Below are positions 1 to 9,535 of a DNA stretch of 39,442 nucleotides, piece by piece (the stretch's first letter is position 1; every line of letters starts with the position of its first letter). Source of the stretch: Saprolegnia diclina VS20 (taxonomy: Eukaryota; Oomycota; Saprolegniomycetes; Saprolegniales; Saprolegniaceae). The position numbers and the translations under genes are program-made. The DNA is taken from positions 1,014,584 to 1,054,025 of the forward strand of contig NW_008246068.1 in the NCBI RefSeq assembly GCF_000281045.1. Direction: 5' to 3'. The notes beneath the pieces were generated by a model. That model was not told the origin of the DNA, did no database searches, and was given only the letters and a program-made list of their open reading frames with translations.

Positions 1-820
1 AGGCAAGAAGTTAGTTGACCGCAATGCAATCACGCGATGTAGAATATTAGTTTTTGTATTCATGACCTCTCGAACGATGATTTTGGCGCCAAATACGGCG
101 ACGCGGTTGACGAACCGACACGAGTTGAAGCTGGCGAACCCGAGTCAAAACACTGTCTTCGTACACAGTGTGTCACCGCCACTCTCGAGCACCAAGTTGG
201 AATTCCTCCTTCCAATGGTATAACAGGTCCCTTCCGGGGTGAGCTGGTAGGAACTTTTGTATTGAATGCGAAGCGTTGATTGATTAACGGTATTGCGACG
301 ACGGCGGTCTTCGCGCGCTTCTGCAATCCAAATGCAACACCATTGCGATTAGGTGCGGAAATACCTTATGTACGACATGTGCTCTTAGAAGTGCGTCGTA
401 CTTAAAATCAAGTATAATGTCCCACATGTGACAGCACTTAACGGGAACTACCAAATCGCACTTTACGGGACAGGTTTCGCGCGATGCGATTGGCCAAAAT
501 GGCTCGATATATAGCCAATGGGTTGGCCGGATTGAGACACGACACATCGAATTAATCCCCTGGGATGCTGGTACACCACGTAAACGTTCCTACCAGGATA
601 AGAGATGTCTTTATATACCCTCCCAACCGCAGGCATCTCGCGCCCCCATCCGAGCCTCGCTACAATTCTACGTCCTCCCTACCGGTGCTCAGTTGCACGT
701 CAGAGTGAGCGCTGTATCGCACCCGTTGGTATAGTGTGGTATCGTAAATGTCGACCAACTCGAAAAAACAGCCACAGGAAGTGTAGTACGCAGGTGATAG
801 TCTATCTCGAAACGAGGAGT
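1..820. other. intergenic, no supported gene
   Basis: This stretch lies left of the glutaryl-CoA dehydrogenase stop codon. Short open frames of 60-90 codons occur on both strands, but none shows a recognisable motif, signal peptide, plausible splice structure or initiator-like start. The + frame opening at 605 is mostly antisense to the dehydrogenase exon and is a GC-driven shadow. I see no RNA gene or repeat here. Confidence 0.6.
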
Positions 821-2204
821 TTACGGGGCCATGCGCGGGACGAAGGCCGGGATGCCCGTGATGGCGCGGCCGAGGATGAGCGCGTGCACATCGTGCGTGC
901 CTTCGTACGTGTTGACGGCCTCAAGGTTCATCGAGTGGCGGACGACGTGGTACTCGTCCGAGACGCCGTTGCCGCCGAGCATGTCGCGCGCCGTGCGAGC
1001 AATGTCGAGCGACTTGCCGCACGAGTTGCGCTTGACGATCGAGATGATCTCAGGCGAGACGGGGCCCGCGTCCTGGAGCCGGCCGACCTGCAGGCACGCA
1101 AAGAGACCGAGGTTGATCTCCGTGAGCATGTCCGCCAGCTTCTTCTGGATGAGCTGGTTGGCCGCGAGCGGCGCGCCAAACTGGCTGCGGTCCAGCGTGT
1201 ACTGGCGGGCGATCTCATAGCACGACGTGGCCGCGCCGAGCGAGCCCCACGCAATACCGTAGCGCGCGCTGTTGAGGCACGTGAACGGACCCTTGAGGCC
1301 CTTGACGTGCGGGAGCATGTTGCCCTTGGGGATCTTGACGTCTTCCAAGAAAATCTAAGCAGCAAGATTAGATCCAAGTGAACGCGACTTGACATACCAT
1401 GCCCGTGGCCGAGGCGAGGAGCGTGGCCTTGCCCTCAATGTACGGCGTCGAGATACCGGGGGTGTCCTACACCGGTCATATAAGCCTATGTGTTTATAGG
1501 CAGAGTGGACGACGTACGCGGTCGACGATGAAGCCGCGGATGTCGCCGTGGTCGTCCTTGGCCCAGACGACCATGACGTCAGCGATCGGCGAGTTGGTGA
1601 TCCAGTTCTTGGCGCCGTTGAGAATGTAGTGGTCGCCGTCAAGGCGCGCGCGCGTCTCCATCGAGCTCGGGTCCGATCCGTGGTTGGGCTCCGTGAGGCC
1701 AAAGCAACCGATGAGGTCGCCGGCCGCCAGCTGCGGGAGGTACTTCTTCTTCTGCTCCTCCGAGCCAAACTTGTAGATGGGCCACATGACGAGCGACGAC
1801 TGCACGCTCATGGCCGAGCGGTACGCCGAGTCAACGCGCTCGACCGCGTTGGCGATGAGGCCGTACGAGACGTAGCCGACGCCGGCGCAGTCGTAGCCCT
1901 TGATGGTTGGGCCAAGAAGACCGAGCTCACCCATTTCCTTCATGATCTTCTTATCAAACGTGCCGTCGCGGTTGGCCTTGACGATGCGGGGCATGAGCTC
2001 TTGCTGGCAGTAGGCGTTGGCCGAGTCCTAAGAGCCATGCATCAGCCGATTTCGCCATCAAGAGGAGCGTACGCGGATGAGGCGCTCCTCGTCCGTGAGG
2101 CAGCTGTCGAGGTTCAGCGGGTCCTGGTAGTTGAAGGCGCTGGCCTTGGCCGCGAACGAGCGGACCTGCTTCTTGGCGGCGAAGCTCGAGACGCGGGACA
2201 GCAT
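821..2204 (-). CDS. GCDH: glutaryl-CoA dehydrogenase, mitochondrial
   Basis: FAD-dependent acyl-CoA dehydrogenase that oxidises and decarboxylates glutaryl-CoA to crotonyl-CoA in lysine and tryptophan breakdown, in the mitochondrial matrix. Exons read 2204-2073, 2027-1518, 1466-1398 and 1354-821, giving 414 residues, the usual length. Introns of 45, 51 and 43 bp have GT-AG ends and preserve frame. The start was chosen because [20 protein letters not shown] is a typical basic/hydroxylated mitochondrial presequence; an in-frame ATG at 2264 would add an unlikely leader. Family motifs seen: [17 protein letters not shown] (substrate/FAD region), [44 protein letters not shown] and [20 protein letters not shown], whose YEGTHD glutamate is the catalytic base. 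Nothing looks broken. Other acyl-CoA dehydrogenases are less likely because the YEGTHD and substrate-loop segments match glutaryl-CoA dehydrogenase closely. Confidence 0.95.
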
Positions 2205-3650
2205 GGTGTGGTGGTGGTGCTTCGGCGAACGAAAGGGAAGTGAATCTAGCTCGCCACGGCCCAACCCCAGCCTGGGTGGCGGTTGTCAACGGCAAAGTAC
2301 GCCGCACTTAACACGGCAATACATATATCAAACGATTCGGCAAAGTACGGCGGCCTGTCGCGTACTTTAGAGGAGAAAACGAACTTAGGAGGTGTAGAAA
2401 GGGATGTGTCGGTTGAAGTTGGGCCGGGCTCCGCCGATACGATTCGCTAAATAATCCACAGCGTGATGGCGTGCCAGGTGGCTGGACTTGCAGTTCAAGG
2501 ACATATGCTGCCGTGGAGGATGGCAAGGGACAGCCTTGGACTCGCTGCCTGCTTCGTGGGCGTCGCGCCATCGACTGCTTCGCCCGGCGTCACCTAGATC
2601 GCTCACTCTGAGATTGCACTTGTCGTCGGGCTGTAGTCACACATGTGCAAGGCGCGCAGCGAGGCCGAGGCGCGCGCGCATCACCGTCTGGTACCGCTGC
2701 AAGGAGTCCTTGGGTGTCCGTGGACCATATTCTGGATGCCAAATTGGGTCAAGGTCAATTTGGTAGTATTTGGGCACCGCGCCGCTACCGAGAGGTCATG
2801 CAGGTGCTCTTGCTGATAGCTCGTACGAGTGCATTGGGGTGGTGACGACGACACGAGCGCAGCCTGCTTGCTCACCACGCGAATACGTCTGGACTTCACG
2901 TGTGTTCTCAAGGATAGCAGTAGACGCGGCAGAGTAGCTACGCCTTGAAGGATGGGCCGTTGGCCCAAGCTACTCGCTCGACGTGAACTTTGGTATGTGT
3001 ACGACGACGGGACAAAATTCGAGTGGAAATGGCGGCTGATGACAGCGCTGTGAGAAGGTGAATGTACCGAGGTGGGTACAGGACATGTACACAAACCACT
3101 GGACTGGCACCGTTGGGTGCGACTTCAGGAGCTCTCTCTTTCCTTCTCGACAGCACCGAGAGATCGTACACATTGCCAATGCAAACAGGAGAGTAGTCCC
3201 AAGCGACAAAGGTCGCCAAAGCCACCACTGTCATTGGCTCGTAGCGCGTGGGCTCGTGCAGCACCGAGCTTTGCACCGCCGTGGGGCTTGAGTGTAGTGC
3301 TTAAAGAACGACGACGGTGCTTGTTGCGCCACCTACTGGGTAGAGGGCGTAGAACTACACGGCCGCAGTTGAGAGCACTAATGCGGTACTACCACGGCCT
3401 CACGCACCTCGGCCGACTTGATACCACTCGTCGTCAAGGGCCACTCGTGTCTCTAAAGACAGCTTGACGTGGCTACTTCATGGGCGTGTTCTAGGGTACC
3501 GTGCGCCTCCATTGTAGCATCAAATTGTAGGATCTACTTCTAGTACATCATCGTCGACGCATGCTCTCGTGCACCCAGACATTTGCTATGGCGCGAAGCT
3601 ACATGCATGCACTTGACACTAACGATATGATGCATTCTGCACCAAATGCA
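2205..3650. other. intergenic, possible faint kinase remnant
   Basis: About 1.4 kb between the dehydrogenase start and the next stop codon. Frames of up to about 137 codons occur but are not coherent proteins. The one segment that catches the eye is on the + strand around 2717-2800, where one frame reads LDAKLGQGQFGSIW, like a protein-kinase glycine loop, but no VAIK lysine or later kinase motif follows. I see no RNA gene or terminal repeats. Confidence 0.5.
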
Positions 3651-4409
3651 CTAGATAGTTATGCCCGGCGACGTAGCTTCCTCTGGTAGTATCGTCGAAC
3701 GCTGCTCGTTGGTCGTGTCGTCGTTCTCGTCGTCACCGGAGAGCCGTTTGATCTTGGGATGCTTGCCGCGCGCCGTACTTGGAAGGCTCTGGTCCTTGAG
3801 GTACATCTCGGTCCACTGCCGAATGAGCTTGCCGCGGTACCCGACGGGCTTGGTCGGGAAGAAGAGCCGCGCAATCTCCTCCGACTTGGCCATGCGCTTG
3901 ACCTCGACGCCCCGAAACGAGTTGTTGACGTCGGTAAGGTACGTCAAGTAGGCCAGAATCGACATGTACCGCAGCAGGTCGTAGTGCGAGAGCTTGTTGG
4001 AGCGCGGCCCTACCGTCGACGACTCGAGGATCGTGGTCATGACCTTGAGCTGCTGGATACAGGATCGCATGTGCAGCAAGTCGTGGCACAAAGCGTCGTC
4101 GTCTTGCGCTTCGTCTGTGACGACAGGTACCAGTACATCGCTGCTTGCGGCGAACTTGGTGACCAATGACGCCTTCTCCTCCTTGTTCAAGAGGCGCGTG
4201 AGCGCTTCGACTGGCTCGCGTGGCAGGTAGCAGGAGCGCTTGGCCAGCGCGTTGGCGTCAGCCGCCTCCGGCTTGGTACGCTTTCGGTTGATCGTGGTCG
4301 AGACCACATTCGGTGCCTCCTTGCGCGGCGGAAGGCCCATCGTCCTGCGCTCGAGGGCGGCTGCCTGCATGCGCTTGATGTGTGCCATGCGCTTCGTCGG
4401 CCGACCCAT
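3651..4409 (-). CDS. transposase-N-terminus-like protein, hypothetical
   Basis: A single-exon frame of 252 residues from MGRPTKRMAHIKR to a stop at 3651; an in-frame upstream ATG at 4469 would add 20 residues. The N-terminus is very basic (GRPTKRMAHIKRMQ). A mid-part (about 95-150) looks helical, and a C-terminal block around YDLLRYMSILAYL, RGVEVKRM, GYRGKLIRQWTEMYL and RGKHPKIKRL resembles, from memory, the region preceding the DDE catalytic domain in some DNA-transposon proteins of fungi and oomycetes. Here it stops after an acidic linker with no DDE domain. It is divergent from the monooxygenase gene, with 109 bp between start codons. It could be a truncated transposase, a domesticated DNA-binding protein, or an unrelated oomycete hypothetical. 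I cannot assign a function. Confidence 0.55.
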   Translation of the reverse strand: MGRPTKRMAHIKRMQAAALERRTMGLPPRKEAPNVVSTTINRKRTKPEAADANALAKRSCYLPREPVEALTRLLNKEEKASLVTKFAASSDVLVPVVTDEAQDDDALCHDLLHMRSCIQQLKVMTTILESSTVGPRSNKLSHYDLLRYMSILAYLTYLTDVNNSFRGVEVKRMAKSEEIARLFFPTKPVGYRGKLIRQWTEMYLKDQSLPSTARGKHPKIKRLSGDDENDDTTNEQRSTILPEEATSPGITI

Positions 4410-4427
4410 TATTGCGCTCTGCCAATA

Positions 4428-4444
4428 CCGGATACCATATCCGG
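4428..4444. promoter_or_regulatory. perfect dyad CCGGATA-cca-TATCCGG
   Basis: Two 7-bp arms, CCGGATA and TATCCGG, are perfectly inverted around a 3-bp spacer. The site lies 19 bp before the start of the minus-strand hypothetical gene and 75 bp before the monooxygenase start, inside their shared divergent promoter. The same CCGGATA core appears in three other promoters of this window, so a DNA-binding site is plausible (inference). Confidence 0.45.
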
Positions 4445-4474
4445 ACAACGACCATATTCCGCCAATCAACGAGC

Positions 4475-4490
4475 GGCTTCCATTTTTGGC
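4475..4490 (+). promoter_or_regulatory. initiator-like element of the monooxygenase gene
   Basis: GGCTTCCATTTTTGGC fits the pyrimidine-CA-T-rich pattern of the known oomycete initiator (core like YYNCAWTTT). It lies about 30 bp before the ATG at 4519, which supports that ATG over the upstream in-frame ATG at 4240. Confidence 0.45.
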
Positions 4491-4518
4491 TTCGAAATTT
4501 CGGAATGATCACAACAAC

Positions 4519-5994
4519 ATGGCGATGGGCAAAAGCCGTCGCGTCGCCATCATTGGCGCTGGCGTCTCGGGGCTTGGGCTCGCGATCCAGCTCCAGCGCT
4601 CGGGCCGGCATGACGATGTCGTGCTCTTTGAGAAGGCGAGCGACCTCGGCGGGACGTGGCGCGACAACACGTACCCCGGCGCCGAGTGCGACGTCGAGGC
4701 CGAGCTGTACACGTTTTCGTTCGAGCCCAACCCGTTGTGGTCGGCGACGTACCCGAGCCAAGCCGAGATCTTGGCGTACCTCGAGCATTGCGCGACCAAG
4801 TATGACGTCCGACGCCGTATCCGCTTCAACACGACGATCGACCACATCGTATACGACGCGACAAGTCGCACGTACCTTCTCACGACCACCGCCGGCGACA
4901 GTGAGACCTTTGACGTCGCCGTCTCGGCCGTCGGGTTGCTCCACCGACCGTTCGTGCCCGAGATCCCCGGCGCGTCGACGTTTGCTGGCGCGGCGTTTCA
5001 CTCGGCCGCCTGGGACCACAGCGTCGATTTGCGCGGTAAGCGGGTTGCACTCGTCGGGTCGGCCGCCAGCGCCATCCAGATCGGGCCTGCGCTCGCACCG
5101 ATCGCGTCGCAGCTGGTCCTCTTCCAGCGCAGTGCCCACTGGGTGATCCCAAAGAGCGTCCGTCGCTTTTCGTCGACCGAGATGTGGCTGGCGCGCCGCT
5201 GGTCGTGCTACCACCGCGCGCGGCGCTGGTTCTGGTACCTCCTCCGCGAGCGCATCGTGTACTTTGTGCTCTGGCGTCACTACGTGGGATGGCTCCGGGT
5301 GATCTTTGCCTGCGGCTCGCAGCTCTTCTTGCGGTGGCACGTAGGCGACCCAGCGACGCGCGCCCTGCTGACGCCGTCGTACCCGTTTGGCGGCAAGCGC
5401 GTCTTGGTCTCGGACGACTACTACCCCATGTTCAAGCGCCACAACGTGTCGATCGAGTCCAAGCCGATCGCGCGCGTCATGGCCGACGGGCTCACGACGA
5501 CCGACGGCGCTGTCCACAAAGTCGATGCGATCGTCTTTGCCACCGGGTTCACGCCCACGTCGTTTCTAACGCCCATGGGCGTTCGCGGCGTCGGTGGCCA
5601 GCGCCTCCACGACGCCTGGGACGGCTACCCGCACGCGTACCTCGGCATGCAAGTGCACGGGTTTCCCAACTTTTTCATGATGTATGGGCCCAACACCAAC
5701 TCGGCCCACAGCTCGATCGTGCTCATGAGCGAAGCGCAAGCCAACTACATTGTGCAGTGCTTGCGGGCGCTCGATGCGCAAAACGCGGACGTGATGGACG
5801 TGACGAGCGAGGTGAACGGAGCGTACCAGCGCGAGATGGCGCGCCGCTGCGAGACCATGATCTGGGCCGACGTCGCCGCGTCACCATACAAGGACGCGAC
5901 AAGCGGCAGAATCACAACCATGTGGCCTGGCCCGATGCGCGAGTACGTCGCTCGGACGCGCAGCGTCAACGTCGGCGACTACACGTTTGGTTGA
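4519..5994 (+). CDS. flavin monooxygenase, Baeyer-Villiger type
   Basis: Class B flavoprotein monooxygenase of 491 residues, no introns. The open frame extends upstream to 4240, but the real start is probably the ATG at 4519, just before the FAD-binding strand and after an initiator-like element. Seen: FAD Rossmann motif GAGVSG (13-18), LGGTWRDNTYPGAECD (43-58) as in cyclohexanone-monooxygenase-like proteins, and the Baeyer-Villiger fingerprint FAGAAFHSAAWD (155-166). The second nucleotide motif reads GSAASA (180-185), where GxGxSG/A is usual. FATGF occurs near the C-terminus. An aromatic, arginine-rich stretch around 215-255 could contact a membrane. The family inserts oxygen next to ketones or oxidises heteroatoms using NADPH; the substrate cannot be told. 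The neighbour downstream on the same strand is a beta-glucosidase, with no evidence of a functional link. Confidence 0.88.
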   Translation: MAMGKSRRVAIIGAGVSGLGLAIQLQRSGRHDDVVLFEKASDLGGTWRDNTYPGAECDVEAELYTFSFEPNPLWSATYPSQAEILAYLEHCATKYDVRRRIRFNTTIDHIVYDATSRTYLLTTTAGDSETFDVAVSAVGLLHRPFVPEIPGASTFAGAAFHSAAWDHSVDLRGKRVALVGSAASAIQIGPALAPIASQLVLFQRSAHWVIPKSVRRFSSTEMWLARRWSCYHRARRWFWYLLRERIVYFVLWRHYVGWLRVIFACGSQLFLRWHVGDPATRALLTPSYPFGGKRVLVSDDYYPMFKRHNVSIESKPIARVMADGLTTTDGAVHKVDAIVFATGFTPTSFLTPMGVRGVGGQRLHDAWDGYPHAYLGMQVHGFPNFFMMYGPNTNSAHSSIVLMSEAQANYIVQCLRALDAQNADVMDVTSEVNGAYQREMARRCETMIWADVAASPYKDATSGRITTMWPGPMREYVARTRSVNVGDYTFG

Positions 5995-6224
5995 CGCGCG
6001 ATCACTTTTTGTTCGAGCAGTTGTATGTCAAGCCATTATTTTAGCAAGGTCATAAACTCTTGGCTTTAGCTATGAACAATAAGCTAATTGTCTATTAGAT
6101 TTACTCTAGTAGCCTAGTTATACTGGTGCAGAATGGGCACAGTCGCAGGTTGTGGAGCAATGTGGTCGCAGCTTCGTCCACTTTGCACCACAATGAAGAG
6201 TGTTGGTCATTCCGAGATCTTGCC

Positions 6225-8601
6225 ATGATGCGCATGCTCGCATGGGTGGTGCTGGGGAGCACGGCTGCAGTGGCGACCGCCTGCGCGACGTACACCGCTT
6301 GCCTCGACGACGCCCGCGCGATCGTCGCCAACATGGTTGACCATGATGCACTGATGCGATCGACGGCTAACCACGTGGCTGTAGACGGTCGAGGCCATGG
6401 CCGCGCAGATGACGCAGCTCGACATTGGCCAAGTGCTCAACAGCGACTTGACATTGAACGAAGCCCAAGTCGAAGCGTACGCGACGCTCGGCATTGGCTC
6501 GTACCTCAACTCGCCCTTTGCGGGTGGCCCAAAGGGTGCCACGTACGGCTGGAACGCCACCGAATGGCGCGCTATCCTCACTCGTATCCAGGCCATTCAT
6601 AAGAAGATCGATGGCCACCCGATCCTCTTTGGCCTCGACTCGGTGCACGGCGCCAACTACGTCGCCAACGCCGTGCTCTTCCCGCACCAGATCAACGCCG
6701 GCGCTAGCTTCAACCGCCGTCTCGTCCACGAGCTTGGGTATTACACGGCGCGGGATACGGTCGCCGCGGGCATTCCGTGGATCTTTGGCCCGATCCTCGA
6801 CGTGACGTCGCACAAGGCGTGGCCGCGCGTGTACGAGACCTTTGGCGAAGACCCGTATCTGGTCACGCAAATGGCCTCCCAGATCGTGCACGGTATGGAT
6901 TCTCAAAAACTACATTTTCTAAAACGAGGGGTAGGGCTACAGGACAACCACACGATCGCAGCGTGCTTCAAGCACTTTATCGGGTACGCCGCAACACCAT
7001 CGGGTCACGACCGCGACCCGATCACGCTCTCCGACTACGAGATTCTCAACTACTACATGCCGCCGTTCAAGGCCGCGATCGACGCGGGCGCCCTCAGTGG
7101 CATGATGAACTACGTGTCGCTCAACGGCGTGCCCATGGGCGCGAACCGCAAGATGCTCGTCGATCTGCTGCGAGGTGCTTTGGCATTCGAAGGTATGCTC
7201 GTGACGGACTGGGGCGTCATCGACGACCTCGCCGCGTTTCACCACGTCGCCGCCACCGAGGAAGAGGCCGTCCAACTCGCGCTCAACGAAACCTCGATCG
7301 ACATGAGCATGGACGCGACGCACACACGCTTTATTGACCACGCGGTTGCGCTCGTCCACTCCGCGACGATCCCGAAACAGCGACTCGCGCTGGCTGCCGA
7401 GCGCATCATCGCTCTCAAATTGCACTTGAAGTTGTACGAAACGCCAGTGCCGGGGGCTGACAGCGTGCCACGTGTCGGGGATGCCGACAGCATCCAATCA
7501 GCGCTCGCCATGGCGCGCGAGTCGATCGTGCTCGTCCAGAACCGCGGCAACGTGCTCCCACTGCATTCGTCGTCGGCACCGAGTCTCTTGCTCACGGGAC
7601 CGTCTCTCGACAGCATCGGGCACCTCTGCGGCGGCTGGTCGCTCGGATGGCAAGGCACTTCGGGCAATGCAATGTTTCCGCATGGTCGCTCGGTGCTCGC
7701 GGCGTTCCAAGCACGGCTTGGCAATGTCACACACGCAACGGACGTCACGACCGCACTGGCGATGACCACTGTCGCCGAGTACACTGTCGTCGTGCTGGGC
7801 GAAGGTCCGTACGCGGAAAAGCCCGGCGATATCGACGACCTCTCGCTGCCGCTCGACCAGCTTTTGTACGTGCGCTCGCTTGCAACGACGCCGACCAAGA
7901 TCATTCTCGTGCTGCTCCAAGGCCGACCGCGGCTGCTCCACGATTTGCCTGCGCTCGTCCACGCCATTGTGCATGCGGGTTTGCCCTGTGAGATGGGCGG
8001 CGATGCCATTGTCGACATCCTCTTGGGCGTCATTAGCCCGAGCGGTCGGCTACCGATCACGTACCCGCGATCCCCGAGCGACGCCAACGTCGTTCACTAC
8101 CACCCGCAAGACCATGGTTGTCGGGTCGGGTCTCTCTTCGGGGAATGTTTGCACCAGTGGCCGTTTGGCGCTGGTTTGAGCTACACGCGATTCCAGTACC
8201 ACGGAGCGCACGCCGCTCTGGCCAAGGACGCGTTGCAGCTGACCGTGACGGTCGCCAACGTCGGGGCTACCTCGGGTGACGAGGTGGTTCTGATCTTTCT
8301 GAAAGAGGCCACGCGCCAGCGTCACGTGCCCGAGGCGAAGCGCCTTGTGTTTTTTGACAAAGTCCGTTTGGCGCCGGGCGACTCGACGACTGTACGGGCG
8401 ACGCTGTCTCTACAGACGCTTGGGAGCTACTTTGGCCCTGTGGGCGAGACCCCGATCAAGTCGCCCCTCGAGGGCGTGTTTACAGTCCAGTTTACTATCG
8501 CACCTTGTGACGTTGACCCGACGCTCTGTGTGACGCTGACGACTGCAGCAAAGAAGAAGAAGTCGCTGGTCTTTGAGGGACCTGACGTGCTACTCGCGTA
8601 G
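6225..8601 (+). CDS. secreted GH3 beta-glucosidase, copy A
   Basis: Glycoside hydrolase family 3 enzyme, expected to cleave terminal beta-glucosyl residues of cellobiose or beta-glucan oligomers outside the cell. Exons 6225-6335, 6385-6892 and 6935-8601 give 761 residues. Exon 1 encodes a hydrophobic signal peptide (MMRMLAWVVLGSTAAVATA), then TVEAMAAQMT after a 49-bp intron, the normal GH3 opening. The second intron (42 bp, phase 1) contains no stop, so it reads through; removing it restores IVHGLQDNH. The catalytic half has KHFIGY and LVTDWGVIDD, whose aspartate is the expected nucleophile. The second half has a GH3 C-terminal domain (EGPYAEKPGD, SPSGRLPITYP, FGAGLSYT) and a fibronectin-III-like tail. 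The segment encoded by 6429-7230 is nearly identical to the inverted copy at 16.9-19.3 kb, while the rest is clearly diverged. The C-terminus is lysine-rich (AAKKKKS). Confidence 0.93.
6429..7230 (+). repeat. 802-bp near-identical tract shared with GH3 copy B (inverted)
   Basis: Read by eye, this stretch and the reverse complement of 18319-19120 differ at about six positions in 802 (one T/S substitution, the rest synonymous), including a fully identical 42-bp intron. Identity stops abruptly right after the codons for GVIDDL, and before CCAAGTGCTCAAC on the 5' side. Outside these limits the two genes encode proteins only roughly half to two-thirds identical. This is the pattern expected from recent gene conversion. 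Confidence 0.9.
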
Positions 8602-9535
8602 GACAAGTGGTCTCAATCAACATTTGTGTTGTGGCATCGAAATCGATATCCTAATCGTTTTATTGTATGACATTGCGACCGTGCGTGGACATTGGTTGCA
8701 TGGGTACTACAATGAGTGGTGTTTAGGGAATTATGACCTTGTGGTTCTTCTTTTTTGCCACATTTGGTGAATGATGAGGACAATATACTACGTGGTTTAC
8801 TAACTCGATCTAGCTGTTGGTGACATCGTTGTTGGTGACGTTGTTGTTGATCGACTGTGAACAAACTGGCTCAGGCAGGATCGCAGGTTTTAGGCTCACT
8901 GTTTATTATAATACTTGGTTCCAGTATGTGATAAAATACATTGTCCTAGTGCTGTGAGTGGCCAAATCCTTTCGATTTTAAGCCAATGGAATACGAGGCG
9001 GTGGTGGCACTGCTGCACGCGAGGCCGCTTGATGCGCCAAATCGCGTCGGAAAATGATTTCGCCCCAAGTTGGCACATCAATAGAGGTCACATTGGAGAG
9101 CTTATCTCGCCATGTCTCGTCGCCGGGCGAGGCGTACAACGCGAGTTATTCCTCGAGCTATTAAATATGGTACGTGCCATATATAAACACACATAGCCAC
9201 ATTTTGCGTATCTTGCGGGTCGATGTTTGACAGCGTCGCTGTCAGTCTTATACCTACAAGTGCATCGACCTCGCCCGTTGCGCTGACGGGGACGCCATCG
9301 AGTCTCAATACTACGGGAGGTCTATGATGACTACTAGTATCAGGTTGCTCTGTAGTAATAACCCCAACTCAATTGAGAATTGAGAATATTCCGAGAAGAT
9401 CCTCCCTTTTTACGGCGCTTGTGTGGCGTTGATACTCGTATTTCGCTTTCAAACGACACATATCAAACGTCAAAAGTCGAGATACCATTGATGCCAATCG
9501 TGTTCCAAGAGTCGACCCAAAACAATGGCGTCGTC
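8602..9535. other. convergent intergenic region, nothing found
   Basis: Tail-to-tail gap between GH3 copy A and the carnitine acyltransferase gene. It holds AT-richer sequence with short T-runs that could carry 3' processing signals for either gene. Frames of under 95 codons look random. A TTGTTGGTGAC-type direct repeat near 8816-8840 is the only local repetition noticed. Confidence 0.55.

Noticed and set aside
605-1381. A 258-codon + strand frame
   Set aside because: Mostly antisense to glutaryl-CoA dehydrogenase exon 4. Its Arg/Val/Asp-rich composition is that of a complementary shadow of a GC-rich gene, and no motif is present.
3072-3467. A 131-codon + frame in the 2.2-3.65 kb gap
   Set aside because: No motif, no conserved composition, overlapping frames on both strands of similar length, and no initiator-like start or splice partner.
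4258-5517. A 419-codon minus-strand frame
   Set aside because: Antisense to the flavin monooxygenase, shadow composition; it would also overlap the minus-strand hypothetical gene in another frame.
5184-6044. A 286-codon + frame overlapping the monooxygenase
   Set aside because: Alternative frame of the same gene, Arg/Ala-rich, without motifs; the 4519 frame carries all family signatures.
7498-7974. Minus-strand frames within the GH3 genes
   Set aside because: They are antisense shadows; the + frame (copy A) and its inverted partner are confirmed by family motifs and mutual conservation.
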